Of a DNA stretch of 64,000 nt, positions 34,426 to 43,168 are shown piece by piece. A program made the position numbers and the translations under genes. Location: the NCBI GenBank assembly GCA_026393985.1, contig JAPKZB010000073.1:62001-126000 (forward strand), in the 5' to 3' direction. Under the pieces are notes generated by a model that did not search any database, was not told the origin of the DNA, and saw only the letters and a list, made by a program, of their open reading frames with translations. Each line of letters starts with the position of its first letter. Within the stretch, counting starts at the first letter, position 1. This DNA is from Acidobacteriota bacterium. Its GTDB lineage: Bacteria; Acidobacteriota; Terriglobia; Bryobacterales; Bryobacteraceae.

Positions 34426-35166
34426 ATGCTCCCGGCTACCCGGCGCCTGTACTGGATGGATGATCATGCCCTCGAAGCCACGGCCACGGTCCTGGCCGTG
34501 CGCGACGACGCCGTCGCCCTCGACCAGACCTGCTTCTATCCCGGCGGCGGCGGCCAGCCCTGCGACCACGGCACCCTGACCCTCCCGGGCGGCGCCGTCC
34601 TCCCCATCACCCGCCTCGACCCCGACCCCGGCCGCGTCTTCTGGCACCACGCCGCCCACCCCGAACTCGCCCCCGGCCTCCCCGTCACCCTCCGCGTGGA
34701 CCCCGCCCGGCGCCTCGCCCTCACCCGCTATCACACCGTCCTCCACGTGCTCAACACCATCGCCCTCCGCGACCACGGCGCCTGGATCACCGGCGCCCAG
34801 ATCGAAGCCGCCTACTCCCGCATCGACTTCCATTGGGAGGGCTTCTCCGCCACGCTCTGCCCCGGTCTTGAGGCCGCGGTCAACGCCGTCCTCGCGCGTA
34901 ACCTGCCGCTCCACGCCCGCTACCTGCCCGAAGACGAGTTCCGCGCCCGCCCCGATCTGCTCCGAACGCTCGAAGTCTCTCCGCCCGTCATCGACGGTCA
35001 GGTCCGCGTGGTCGCCATCGAGTCGTTTGACGAACAGGCCTGCGGCGGGACGCATGTCCCGACGACGGCCCAGGTCGGCCGCTTCACCATCTACCGGACC
35101 GAAAACAAAGGCCGCCTCAACAAGCGGCTCTATGTGCGGCTCGATGATACTCTGGTAGGACCATGA
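34426..35166 (+). CDS. alanyl-tRNA editing protein (AlaX)
   Basis: 246 residues. The tRNA-SAD fold is marked by YHTVLHVLNTIALR (the HxxxH zinc motif) and the later CGGTHVPTTAQVG with Cys and His. CFYPGGGGQPCDHG and FHWEGFSA are also typical. It clears Ser- or Gly-mischarged tRNA-Ala in trans. It follows the sulfatase divergently and overlaps the DUF2237 gene start by four bases. Confidence 0.93.
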   Translation: MLPATRRLYWMDDHALEATATVLAVRDDAVALDQTCFYPGGGGQPCDHGTLTLPGGAVLPITRLDPDPGRVFWHHAAHPELAPGLPVTLRVDPARRLALTRYHTVLHVLNTIALRDHGAWITGAQIEAAYSRIDFHWEGFSATLCPGLEAAVNAVLARNLPLHARYLPEDEFRARPDLLRTLEVSPPVIDGQVRVVAIESFDEQACGGTHVPTTAQVGRFTIYRTENKGRLNKRLYVRLDDTLVGP

Positions 35167-35525
35167 CGAAAAATGTGCTGGGCACCGCGCTCCAAACCTG
35201 CTGCACCGACCCGCTGACGGGCTTCTATCGCGACGGCAAATGCAACACCGGCCCCGAGGACCGCGGCAAGCACACCGTCTGCGCCATTGTCACCGAAGAG
35301 TTCCTCCGGCATCAGGTGGCCGTGGGCAACGACCTGGTGACTCCCCGGCCGGAGTGGGGCTTTCCCGGCCTCAAACCCGGCGATGGCTGGTGTGTCTGCG
35401 TCGAACGCTGGAAGCAGTCCTACGATGCCGGCATCATTTCGCCCGTGCGCCTCGAAGCGACCCACGAAAAGGCTCTTGAAGTGGTTACGCTCGAAATGCT
35501 GCTAAAAGGAACCCGCCTCAACTAA
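35163..35525 (+). CDS. DUF2237 family protein
   Basis: 120 residues, all of it the DUF2237 domain: NVLGTALQTCCTDPLTGFYR, DRGKHTVCAIVTEEFL, GNDLVTPRPEWGFPGLKPGD and a WCVCVERW motif. Small, Cys-rich, no membrane segment. Function unknown. Overlaps AlaX by four bases, and its last 24 bases overlap the glycosyltransferase-like gene on the opposite strand. Confidence 0.88.
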   Translation: MTKNVLGTALQTCCTDPLTGFYRDGKCNTGPEDRGKHTVCAIVTEEFLRHQVAVGNDLVTPRPEWGFPGLKPGDGWCVCVERWKQSYDAGIISPVRLEATHEKALEVVTLEMLLKGTRLN

Positions 35526-36632
35526 GGCCGCCCGGCCCTCCACCGCCCACGGCCGCCAGCGTTCGATGAACCGCCGGTTCGGCGCCCCAGCGAACACCGT
35601 AATCTGCCGCACCCCGCACGCCGCCGCCACGTGCTGGCCGGCGCTGTCGTAGCCAATGTACAAGCGGCTCGCGCGAATCGCCTCGGCAAACGGGGCGAAC
35701 GAACCCTGCCACGTATACAGCGCCCCCCGGCAGCTCTGTTCGAGCGCTTCGACGCGCGCCGTCTCCTCGCCGCCGCCGCCCTTGTCGAGCAGCACCGAAT
35801 GACCCTGGTCAAGCAAGCCCTGCACCAGCCGCTGCTCGAAGTCGCCGCTCAGCCGCTTGGCCGGATTTTCACCCACCCCCAGCGAAATGGTCACGTCCGT
35901 GGGCGGCACCCAGCCCGTGACCGCGGGCGCGATGAATGGCTTCGTTTCGCAATTCAGCCTCTCGCGCAGAAAAGCGCAGGCCAGCGCCGCGATCGGTTCA
36001 CTCGACTCCGGTCGGTAGGCCCGGGAAGGGAAGAACAGGTACCGCTCCGGTGGCCCGAACGGCAGCAGACCCAACTGGGACAAGCGGCTGTCGGCATCAA
36101 ACACCACCGTGCCCGGCCGGTCCAACTGCCCGGCCAAGGCGAGCCCCACCGCCACCCGCTCCCGCAGCAGCGCCGTCCGCCCGTAGCGCAGCGGCAGATG
36201 GCCGGCCCGCTCCTCAAATAGCTCGTAGTTCTTCAAATTGCCGGCAAACAGAATTTCGGCGTCCGGATACACCGCCGCCGCCGCAGCCAGAAACGGACTC
36301 ACTACGGCCACATCGGCCCCGAGCGTCACCCGCGAAAGAACCACCACCCGCCGCGGCTTCTCCGTCGGCGTTCCCAACGCGCGGTGCCGCCGCAGCAGCG
36401 CCTCGGCCTTCAGTTCCGGCGCCACGCGTTCGAGCAGCCGGGCGAAGGTATCGAGATACGCCTCGGCCAGCCGCGGCTCAAACGAGTCTGACAGCGGCTC
36501 AATCAACTCGCCGAACAGGGCGCGCGTCCCAGCCTCGGCCTCCGCCTCGGCGGCCAGCGCGTCGAGCACTGCGTCCGGGACGCGCTCGCCCCGGACGCAG
36601 TGCTCCCAGGCCCTAAGCGGAGTACTTCCCAA
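35502..36632 (-). CDS. glycosyltransferase family 9-like protein
   Basis: 376 residues from a TTG at 36632 with GGAG seven bases upstream. The C-terminal half resembles heptosyltransferases: VTISLGVGENPAKRLSGDFE, then YIGYDSAGQHVAAACGVRQI and TVFAGAPNRRFIERW. The N-terminal part (PRRVVVLSRVTLGADVAVVS) fits the GT9 GT-B fold with an altered first motif. Acceptor unknown. It follows the MTA phosphorylase with an overlap of about 20 bases. Confidence 0.68.
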   Translation of the reverse strand: MGSTPLRAWEHCVRGERVPDAVLDALAAEAEAEAGTRALFGELIEPLSDSFEPRLAEAYLDTFARLLERVAPELKAEALLRRHRALGTPTEKPRRVVVLSRVTLGADVAVVSPFLAAAAAVYPDAEILFAGNLKNYELFEERAGHLPLRYGRTALLRERVAVGLALAGQLDRPGTVVFDADSRLSQLGLLPFGPPERYLFFPSRAYRPESSEPIAALACAFLRERLNCETKPFIAPAVTGWVPPTDVTISLGVGENPAKRLSGDFEQRLVQGLLDQGHSVLLDKGGGGEETARVEALEQSCRGALYTWQGSFAPFAEAIRASRLYIGYDSAGQHVAAACGVRQITVFAGAPNRRFIERWRPWAVEGRAALVEAGSF

Positions 36633-37473
36633 CCAACAGCTCCAGCTTCTTCGTGGTCGCCTCCGGCCACACGCTCCGGTCGGTGATGATGGCGTTCTTC
36701 AGCGCCGAATGGCACTTACAGCTCACCTCGGCCGGCATCGCCGCCACCGCCTCGGCCACGAGCTTGGCGGCGTTGTCGGCGTTCTGGTGCAGCACTTTGA
36801 TGATGTCCTCCACCGTCACATGGTCGTGCTCTTCGTGCCAGCAGTCATAGTCAGTGACCATGGCAACGGTCGTGTAGCAGATCTCGGCCTCGCGGGCCAG
36901 CTTGGCCTCCTGCAGGTTGGTCATGCCGATGACGTCCATGCCCCACGAGCGGTAGACGTTGCTCTCGGCCTTGGTCGAGAACGCCGGACCCTCCATGCAA
37001 AGGTAGGTCCCACCGAGCTTGGCCGTGATGCCCGCCCGCTGCGCCGCCCCGTGCACCACCTGCGCCAGTTCCTCGCAAACCGGGTGGCCAAACGAGATGT
37101 GAGCCACAATCCCTTCGCCGAAAAAGGTAGAGATCCGGCCCCGCGTCCGGTCGAAGAACTGATCCGGGATCACGAACTCGGTCGGATGGTGCTCCTCTTT
37201 CATCGACCCCACCGCGCTCAACGAGATGATGTGATCGACGCCCAGCATCTTCATTCCGAAGATGTTGGCGCGGTAGTTCAACTCCGATGGCGTCAGCCGG
37301 TGCCCCCGCCCGTGCCGCGGCAGAAACGCCACGTCCCGGCCGCCGAGTTTGCCGACGATATAGGCATCCGACGGATCGCCGAAGGGCGTCTCCAGCCGGA
37401 CCTCCTGCTTCTCTGTGAAGCCGGGCATGTTATAAAGCCCGCTTCCTCCGATGATTCCGATCTGTGCTCGCAA
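36613..37473 (-). CDS. mtnP: S-methyl-5'-thioadenosine phosphorylase
   Basis: 286 residues. Phosphate-binding GIIGGSGLYNMPGFTE, the base-binding TYLCMEGPAFSTKAESNVYR and GMDVIGMTNLQEAKLAREAE, and VTDYDCWHEEHDHVTVED are the MTAP signatures. Splits methylthioadenosine to adenine and methylthioribose-1-phosphate for methionine salvage. No other mtn gene is close. Alternative: a purine nucleoside phosphorylase of the same superfamily, less likely. Confidence 0.92.
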   Translation of the reverse strand: MRAQIGIIGGSGLYNMPGFTEKQEVRLETPFGDPSDAYIVGKLGGRDVAFLPRHGRGHRLTPSELNYRANIFGMKMLGVDHIISLSAVGSMKEEHHPTEFVIPDQFFDRTRGRISTFFGEGIVAHISFGHPVCEELAQVVHGAAQRAGITAKLGGTYLCMEGPAFSTKAESNVYRSWGMDVIGMTNLQEAKLAREAEICYTTVAMVTDYDCWHEEHDHVTVEDIIKVLHQNADNAAKLVAEAVAAMPAEVSCKCHSALKNAIITDRSVWPEATTKKLELLVGKYSA

Positions 37474-37486
37474 GAGTGCTCCCGAT

Positions 37487-38677
37487 TTAAACGATTTCTT
37501 CTTTTACCGGATCCCACCGCAGCGTACGCCCCTGCCGGTAGCTTTCCACCGCCATCCGGCAGGCGATCGAGATGCGGTAGCCCAACTCCACCGGACAGGC
37601 CGGTTCGGCCAACCCGCGCACGGCGTCAAAGAAGTTCAGCATGTGCGCGTTGGGCGTGGTTTTGGTCAGGCCCATCATCTCTTTGGCCTGCGGCCGGTTC
37701 ACTTTCTCGGGCAGGTAGCGGATCTGCTGGCCGCGCCGGATGGTCCCCTCGGTGCCGAGCACATCCTCGGCAAAGCCCCGCTGGCCGTTTCCGAAACCGG
37801 AGATCCAACTGAACAGGATCTCCTCGGGATGCTCCATGGTCACCGTCATCGTGTCCGGCACCTCGCGCCCGTCCTTCCACAGGTAGACGCCCCCGGTCAT
37901 GGTCACTGCCGTAGGGATCTGCAGGTTCAGCACCTTGTACCAGATCGAGAGCTGGTGGCACATGTTCTCATAGACATTGCCGCCCGAATAGTCCCAATAA
38001 AACCGCCAGTTGACGTAGCGGTTGGCGTCGAAATCGCGCTTGGGCCCTTCGCCCTGAAACTGGTTCCACAGAATGTTCTCGGGTGTCATGTCCGGATAGA
38101 CCGGCCGCGACCACTGCGGCTTGCCGTGCGGCGTGTTGCGGAACATGTCGGCGGCGATCATGGTGATCTTGCCGAGCGAGTTCTGCCCGAGCCAGGTTTT
38201 CGCGTCCTCCACCATGCCGGTGGAAACGTGTTGGTGGCCGATGGTGACGGCCAGCTTTTTATGCTTTTCGTGCGCGGCCCGCATCCGCTTGGCGTGGTCT
38301 ACGGTAAACGCCATCGTCTTTTCCTGGTAGACGTGTTTGCCCGCCTCGAGCGCCGCCGTGAAGTGCTCGCAGTGCAGGTGCTGCGGCGTGGCGATCAGCA
38401 CGGCATCGACGTTCTTGTCTTCGAGCAGATAGCGGTAGTCGAGATAGGTCTTGGCCGTGGGCGCCAGCTTCTTGCCCGCCTCTAAGCGCGCCGTATAGAT
38501 ATCGGCGAAAGCCGTCATCTCCACGTTGGGGGCCGCCATCGCCGCGTGGACAATCTCCATGCCGCGGGCGCCCGCGCCGATGATGCCCACCCGGATGCGA
38601 TCGTTGGCGCCCAGCACCGAGACGCCGCTCGCCAGGCCCGTGGCTACTTTGCCGAGAAAATTACGTCGGGAATCCAT
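37487..38677 (-). CDS. Gfo/Idh/MocA family oxidoreductase, Tat-exported
   Basis: 396 residues. A twin-arginine leader (DSRRNFLGKVATGLASG) precedes the NAD-binding RIRVGIIGAGARGMEIVHAA. The family EKTMAFTVDHAKRMRAAHEK segment corresponds to the EKP motif (here EKT). The C-terminal domain has GYRISIACRMAVESYRQG. Acidobacteria have many such exported sugar oxidoreductases; the substrate is unknown. Seven bases after the AroE-like gene. Confidence 0.88.
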   Translation of the reverse strand: MDSRRNFLGKVATGLASGVSVLGANDRIRVGIIGAGARGMEIVHAAMAAPNVEMTAFADIYTARLEAGKKLAPTAKTYLDYRYLLEDKNVDAVLIATPQHLHCEHFTAALEAGKHVYQEKTMAFTVDHAKRMRAAHEKHKKLAVTIGHQHVSTGMVEDAKTWLGQNSLGKITMIAADMFRNTPHGKPQWSRPVYPDMTPENILWNQFQGEGPKRDFDANRYVNWRFYWDYSGGNVYENMCHQLSIWYKVLNLQIPTAVTMTGGVYLWKDGREVPDTMTVTMEHPEEILFSWISGFGNGQRGFAEDVLGTEGTIRRGQQIRYLPEKVNRPQAKEMMGLTKTTPNAHMLNFFDAVRGLAEPACPVELGYRISIACRMAVESYRQGRTLRWDPVKEEIV

Positions 38678-38684
38678 AACAACC

Positions 38685-39527
38685 TCACGATTCTACCATC
38701 GCCGTCCGCAGTGTCCGCTTCATGACCGCTTCGTCCGGCGCCACACCGGTCCACATCGTAAATCCGATGACGCCCTGATAAACGAGCATCGTCAACCCGT
38801 CGAGCGTCTTGAGCCCCCGCGCCTGCGCCGCGGCCAGAAACTTCGTCACCGGCGGGTTGAACACCGCGTCGGCCACCAGACACCGCGCCTGGCCGAGGTC
38901 CACATCCGGCATCCAGTCCACGTTCGGGTACAGGCCGAGCGAGGTGGCGTTGACGAGCAGGTCCGTCTCCGGGCCCACCGTGTACTGGACCCGCCACGGC
39001 ACGAAGCGGATGGGCCCGTGCGGCTTCAGATCCTCCACCATCGGTGCGGCGCGCTCCACGGACCGGTTGACGACGATCAGCTCCTCCACCCCGGCCAGCA
39101 GCAACTCGGTGGCAATCGCGCGCGCCGCGCCCCCCGCCCCGAGCAGCACCACGCGCTTGCCCCGCGGCTCCATGCCGGCGTCGTGCGTCAGGCCCCGCAG
39201 AAAGCCCTTGCCGTCGGTGTTTTCGCCGATGAACCGGTCGCCTTCCCGGCGCACGGTGTTGACGGCGCCGATGATGCGAGCCTCCTTCGACAGCTCGTCG
39301 AGCAGCGGCAGCACGGCCACTTTGTGGGGAATCGTGCAGTTGAAGCCGCGGAAGCCCATGGCGCGCGCCCCGCGCACCGCATCGACGAGGCTGCCCGGGG
39401 CGACCTCAATCGTCAGGTACCGCCAAGGCAGTCCCGCCGCGGCGAAGGCCGCTTCCTGCATCACGCCGGTGGGGTTCTCCGCCACCGGCTGGCCGAAACA
39501 GGCCACCAGTTCTGCTTTAAAGTTCAT
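38685..39527 (-). CDS. shikimate dehydrogenase-like protein with a variant N-terminal motif
   Basis: 280 residues. The C-terminal dinucleotide domain has RVVLLGAGGAARAIATEL and VNRSVERA, and the N-terminal domain has GFNCTIPHKVAVLPLLD (catalytic Lys) and GENTDGKGFLRGL (catalytic Asp). The serine pair in the usual S-x-S-P-x-x-H-N motif is absent: the sequence reads AENPTGVMQEAAFAAAGL. It is thus a divergent AroE-like enzyme, possibly a catabolic or sugar-acid enzyme rather than the aromatic biosynthesis one. Adjacent to the Gfo/Idh/MocA gene, which supports a catabolic role. Confidence 0.8.
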   Translation of the reverse strand: MNFKAELVACFGQPVAENPTGVMQEAAFAAAGLPWRYLTIEVAPGSLVDAVRGARAMGFRGFNCTIPHKVAVLPLLDELSKEARIIGAVNTVRREGDRFIGENTDGKGFLRGLTHDAGMEPRGKRVVLLGAGGAARAIATELLLAGVEELIVVNRSVERAAPMVEDLKPHGPIRFVPWRVQYTVGPETDLLVNATSLGLYPNVDWMPDVDLGQARCLVADAVFNPPVTKFLAAAQARGLKTLDGLTMLVYQGVIGFTMWTGVAPDEAVMKRTLRTAMVES

Positions 39528-39531
39528 GAGC

Positions 39532-40587
39532 TTATTGGTTGGGCGGCGTCTCCTGCGTCGCCGTGGCGGGCAGCGGCTCCGGGGTGTCGAAGGTGATGGT
39601 GGTGTCGGCGCCGAACTTGCGGTACATCCGGAACTCCACTTCGTTTTTCACCAGGTGCTTGCCCTCGCGCATCCGCACTTCGGCCTTCAGCGGCAGCATG
39701 AAGCCGCGGCCGTTGATATCGGTCATGTCGTAGTCGAGCGTGGTGTGGGCCTCCTGCACGGGGAAGTCCGGCGGAATGTCGGCTTCAAGCGTAATCCGCG
39801 TCACCTGCAGCGTGTCCCGTTCCACAAAGACGAGGCCCCGGTAGCCGGGCGTGACCTGCTGGCGGTCCTGGTAGTTGATCGTCCAATGCGAATTGGGCTG
39901 CGCGACAAAATACTGAAACACGTGGTTCCGCTTGCCGCGCAGCGTGGCCCAGCGCAGCCAGTCAAACCGCGCGGCCGTATCCCGGTCAAACAGCTCCTTC
40001 ATCATCGATCCGAACTCGCCCGAGGAGGTCGCCCCGCCCAGCCGCTGCATCGGCGTATCGACGCTGCGTCCGTTGACGCTGACGACTTTGTAATCCTCTT
40101 TCTGGTCGAAGTAACTCAGCCGGGCGTTGATCACATCCTGCTGGCCGTAGAAGCCGAGGCCGGAGGGGTCGGCGTAGCGGCGTGTCACCTGCATGCACAG
40201 AAAGTCGGGCAGCCCCTTTGAGTAGCCCAGGGCATAGGCCCGCGCTTCTTCGATCACCCGCTTCTGCTCCTCGGCCGATGGCGGGGGAATCACGGGCGCG
40301 GCCGCCTTGACTGGCGCGGGCGCCGCGGCCGGCAGCTCTTTGGTCGCCAGCATCAGATCCCGCAGCACCTCCACCGTCAACGGACCGGCCCCCATGGCGA
40401 TGAACTCTTCAAACTGCCGCGGTTCGAGCCGGTTGGTAAGCTTGGTCTTCTTCAGATAACCGGCGACGGATTTGTCGGGATGGTGCAGTTCTATCGATGA
40501 CTTGAGGAAGCCCCGGAGCTGCGCCACCGACATCCGCGTCTGGGCGGCCAGGGTGAGCGCGATCAGGAAGACAACAAGAACTCGCAT
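39532..40587 (-). CDS. exported protein of unknown function
   Basis: 351 residues with a short signal peptide (RVLVVFLIALTLAAQ). A Pro/Ala linker (AAAPAPVKAAAPVIPPPS) separates an N-terminal segment, which may hold a helical repeat, from a beta-rich C-terminal half (TRITLEADIPPDF, TTLDYDMTDINGRGFMLPLK). A similar last-half pattern occurs in several acidobacterial exported proteins. No catalytic motif. Close to the AroE-like gene (four bases) and just after the GDSL hydrolase (one base), suggesting one transcript. Confidence 0.6.
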   Translation of the reverse strand: MRVLVVFLIALTLAAQTRMSVAQLRGFLKSSIELHHPDKSVAGYLKKTKLTNRLEPRQFEEFIAMGAGPLTVEVLRDLMLATKELPAAAPAPVKAAAPVIPPPSAEEQKRVIEEARAYALGYSKGLPDFLCMQVTRRYADPSGLGFYGQQDVINARLSYFDQKEDYKVVSVNGRSVDTPMQRLGGATSSGEFGSMMKELFDRDTAARFDWLRWATLRGKRNHVFQYFVAQPNSHWTINYQDRQQVTPGYRGLVFVERDTLQVTRITLEADIPPDFPVQEAHTTLDYDMTDINGRGFMLPLKAEVRMREGKHLVKNEVEFRMYRKFGADTTITFDTPEPLPATATQETPPNQ

Positions 40588-40588
40588 G

Positions 40589-41653
40589 TTACTTCTGACG
40601 CTTCCGCCCCGCTTTCTGTTGCGGAATTACGGGCGGCAGCGCCGCCTCGATGGCTGCCTGCGCCAGCGGCGCCATCACCCGGTAGCCGGCCGGGTTCGGA
40701 TGCAGCCCGTCGTCGGCCAGTTCGGCCTTCAAGAAGCCGCTGGGGTCCACCATGGCGTCGTAATAGTTGAGGTAGGTGAAGCCGCGCTGTTTGGCAAAGG
40801 TCGCCATCCAGGCGTTCAACTGCCGGATGACGGCCGGGGGGCGCGTCCCGGTCATGGCGAAGCGCGGGTTTTTGTCCTGGTGGTAGTCGCTCACGGGCAG
40901 GATGCTCGCCAGGATCACCTTAATCTTGTGGAACTCGCACAGGTCGGCGATCATGGTCAGGTTGTTCTTTATCGTTTCGACGGCCACGCCCCGGGCGATA
41001 TCGTTGGTGCCGGCGAGAATCAGCATGGCCTGCGGCTTGTGGGCGATGATGTCGGCCTGCATCCGGCCGAGCATTTCGCCGGTGATCTGGCCGCTGATGC
41101 CGCGGTTGACGAAGTCCATGCCGGGGAAGTACTCGTTCAGCCGCCAGCCGTCGGTGATGGAGTCGCCGTGGAAGACCACGCGGCGCGCGGTTGGGGGCGG
41201 CACGGTCCGGTTGGCTTCGGCGTAGCGGCGCAGGTTGTCGCGGTCGCTGCCGCGCAGCTGCGCTTCGGTGGTTTCGAGCAGCGCGAGGAAATGGGCGTCG
41301 AGCCGGGCGACGGCGTCGCGCAGTTCGGCGGTTTGTTTGCGGGCCTCTTCGGGGTAGGGAAACGGCTTGCGGATGCTGTCGGCGACGGCGAGGTAGCCGC
41401 GCGTCTCGGCCAGCAGCCCCTGCGAAATGGTCAGCGTGAGCCGGTTGGCCATTCGCGCGTTGCGCTGCAACTGCTTCAGGTTTTCGAGCATCGGCGCCGA
41501 GGAGCGCGCCAGGCCGGGCGCCGTCAGCGAGGTCGCCTCCGTCAATTGAACAATCCGCTCGGTCAACGCCAGGCCATCCGGCCCGTTCAAGGTTCCATTC
41601 GTTTGCGCCCAAGCCACTGTGCTCAGGCACAACGCCAGCCATTTCGAGGTCAT
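40589..41653 (-). CDS. exported SGNH/GDSL-type hydrolase
   Basis: 354 residues with a signal peptide (TSKWLALCLSTVAWAQ). Active-site blocks: FHGDSITDGWRL (Ser, about residue 162), VNRGISGQIT (Gly), LAGTNDIARG (Asn) and DDGLHPNPAGY (Asp/His near 326). These are the four SGNH blocks. The N-terminal 150 residues are helical and unassigned. Probably an esterase acting on carbohydrate or lipid esters. One base separates it from the next gene. Confidence 0.87.
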   Translation of the reverse strand: MTSKWLALCLSTVAWAQTNGTLNGPDGLALTERIVQLTEATSLTAPGLARSSAPMLENLKQLQRNARMANRLTLTISQGLLAETRGYLAVADSIRKPFPYPEEARKQTAELRDAVARLDAHFLALLETTEAQLRGSDRDNLRRYAEANRTVPPPTARRVVFHGDSITDGWRLNEYFPGMDFVNRGISGQITGEMLGRMQADIIAHKPQAMLILAGTNDIARGVAVETIKNNLTMIADLCEFHKIKVILASILPVSDYHQDKNPRFAMTGTRPPAVIRQLNAWMATFAKQRGFTYLNYYDAMVDPSGFLKAELADDGLHPNPAGYRVMAPLAQAAIEAALPPVIPQQKAGRKRQK

Positions 41654-42378
41654 GGCTCTACTTTATCCAATTGAAACGTTACCGTTCCGATGTGGAATTT
41701 CATGCGGACCTGAATTTGAACGGGCAGGCGGCGCGCATCGTCGCTGAGCCAGATAAACAGGCGCGCGTTGCGCTTGTAGATGACGTCATTGAACAGAAAC
41801 GCCTCGTAGCGCGTGGTGGCGAACTGGCCCGCCGGGGTGCGGATGTTTTCTTTGTCCTGCATCTGCACGCGGGCCAAGGCGAACTTCTTGCCATCGCTCA
41901 AGGGGATGCGCATCTCGCGCTCTCCCTCCGGCGGGCGCCGGCGCAGGACCATGAGAGCGCCCAGAATGTCGTGGACGCAGGCCGGGACGTCCAACTCCCG
42001 TTCGAGCACGACTTCGTTTTTGACGAGGTCCCGTTCGACGTACTTCGAACGCGTCCCGCTCCAGACCACTTTCGTGTCGCGGCGCTTTTTGCCCTCTTCG
42101 GCTTCGAGGCGGGAGGACTGCGCGCATAGCTGTTCGTTGAGCGTCACGGTGTAGTTGTCGTTGACCTTGAACAGCCGCGAGACGAGGCCGGCCGAGTGCA
42201 GGTGGAGTTGGAGAAAGCCGCCGGCGGGGGTGAGGTTGTTGGTGAGAACTACCGCCCCTGCGTTGACCATCCGCCACTCGACGCTATAGGTGAGCTTCTC
42301 GGCCGACGAAGGGGCCGGCGCCTGGTTTTGGGCCGCCAGCGGCAGAAGCGCGAGGACTAGGGCGAGCAGACACTTCAT
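41650..42378 (-). CDS. DUF3108 domain-containing exported protein
   Basis: 242 residues from the ATG at 42378; AGGGG four bases upstream decides this start, although the frame is open for another 276 codons. Signal peptide (KCLLALVLALLPLAAQ), then the DUF3108 pattern: LTYSVEWRMVNAGAVVL, DTKVVWSGTRSKYVERDL and IPLSDGKKFALARVQMQ with a beta-barrel-like rest. DUF3108 proteins are periplasmic or outer-membrane proteins of unknown role. Overlaps the GDSL gene by four bases. Confidence 0.82.
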   Translation of the reverse strand: MKCLLALVLALLPLAAQNQAPAPSSAEKLTYSVEWRMVNAGAVVLTNNLTPAGGFLQLHLHSAGLVSRLFKVNDNYTVTLNEQLCAQSSRLEAEEGKKRRDTKVVWSGTRSKYVERDLVKNEVVLERELDVPACVHDILGALMVLRRRPPEGEREMRIPLSDGKKFALARVQMQDKENIRTPAGQFATTRYEAFLFNDVIYKRNARLFIWLSDDARRLPVQIQVRMKFHIGTVTFQLDKVEP

Positions 42379-42423
42379 CGAACCCCTGAGTGTGGCAAAC
42401 TCCCATGCTACGCTGCAAGCTTG

Positions 42424-43137
42424 GTGCTTCGAATTCTCCTGGCGCTGCTTTTGGCGGCAGCCGCCTATCTGTACTGGGATGCCTGGGTTCCCGGGGTCCC
42501 GTTGACGGCTTGGCAAATTGACCGCTTCCTCGATCCGGCCCAGCCGCGCCACCGGATCGAAGCCGCGCTGCGCGAACTCAACGCTCCTCACCCTGGCCTG
42601 GATCGCCTGCGCGAGCACCCCGCGGCTGCCGTGCGGGCCGAGGTGGCTCGTCTGGCGCCGTTGGCCGGGCAACTGGAAGACCGCTCGCCGTGGGTTCGAT
42701 TCCGGGCAGCGCTGGCGCTTGAGCGCAACGAACCGACTGCCGTCCGCCCGGTGCTGCTGGCGGCGCTGCGGGCGGCGGCCGTCTTTGCGGCGGATTCCGG
42801 TGCCGTCGAATGGCGGCTGGCCGAGGGCGCCAGCCTGGGGATGGGCGAGGAGCTGGGCAGTATCGACGGGCGGCCGTTTGTCTGTCCGGTGCCGGGGCGG
42901 CTCGTGCGGCGCTATGTGGTGGTGGGCCAGCCGGTGCGGCCCGGCCAGCGTCTGGCCGATGTCGTGCTGGCGGACGAGTGGCAGGTGGCGGCGCTGGTGG
43001 CGTTGGGCCGGGTGGGGCTGCCGGTGGACGTGGATGAGATCCGGCAGTTCGGTGGGGAAAAGTTTCCTTCGGTGGTGCGGCAGGCCGCGGCCGGGGCCGT
43101 AGTGGCGATTCAGGCGCGGCCCCGGCGCCGGCCGTAA
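42424..43137 (+). CDS. membrane-anchored HEAT-like plus barrel-sandwich protein
   Basis: 237 residues from GTG 42424 (TTG 42421 is also possible). One N-terminal membrane helix ([17 protein letters not shown]). Residues 40-110 are short helical repeats ([35 protein letters not shown]), HEAT-like. Residues 145-185 ([20 protein letters not shown] then [20 protein letters not shown]) have the GxVxPGQ look of a biotinyl/lipoyl-type barrel-sandwich, as in RND/HlyD adaptors, but without a modifiable Lys. I know no matching family. It diverges from the DUF3108 gene. Confidence 0.55.
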   Translation: MLRILLALLLAAAAYLYWDAWVPGVPLTAWQIDRFLDPAQPRHRIEAALRELNAPHPGLDRLREHPAAAVRAEVARLAPLAGQLEDRSPWVRFRAALALERNEPTAVRPVLLAALRAAAVFAADSGAVEWRLAEGASLGMGEELGSIDGRPFVCPVPGRLVRRYVVVGQPVRPGQRLADVVLADEWQVAALVALGRVGLPVDVDEIRQFGGEKFPSVVRQAAAGAVVAIQARPRRRP

Positions 43138-43168
43138 CTCCCGAGAGTGTGGTAGCCTCGTGGCCATC

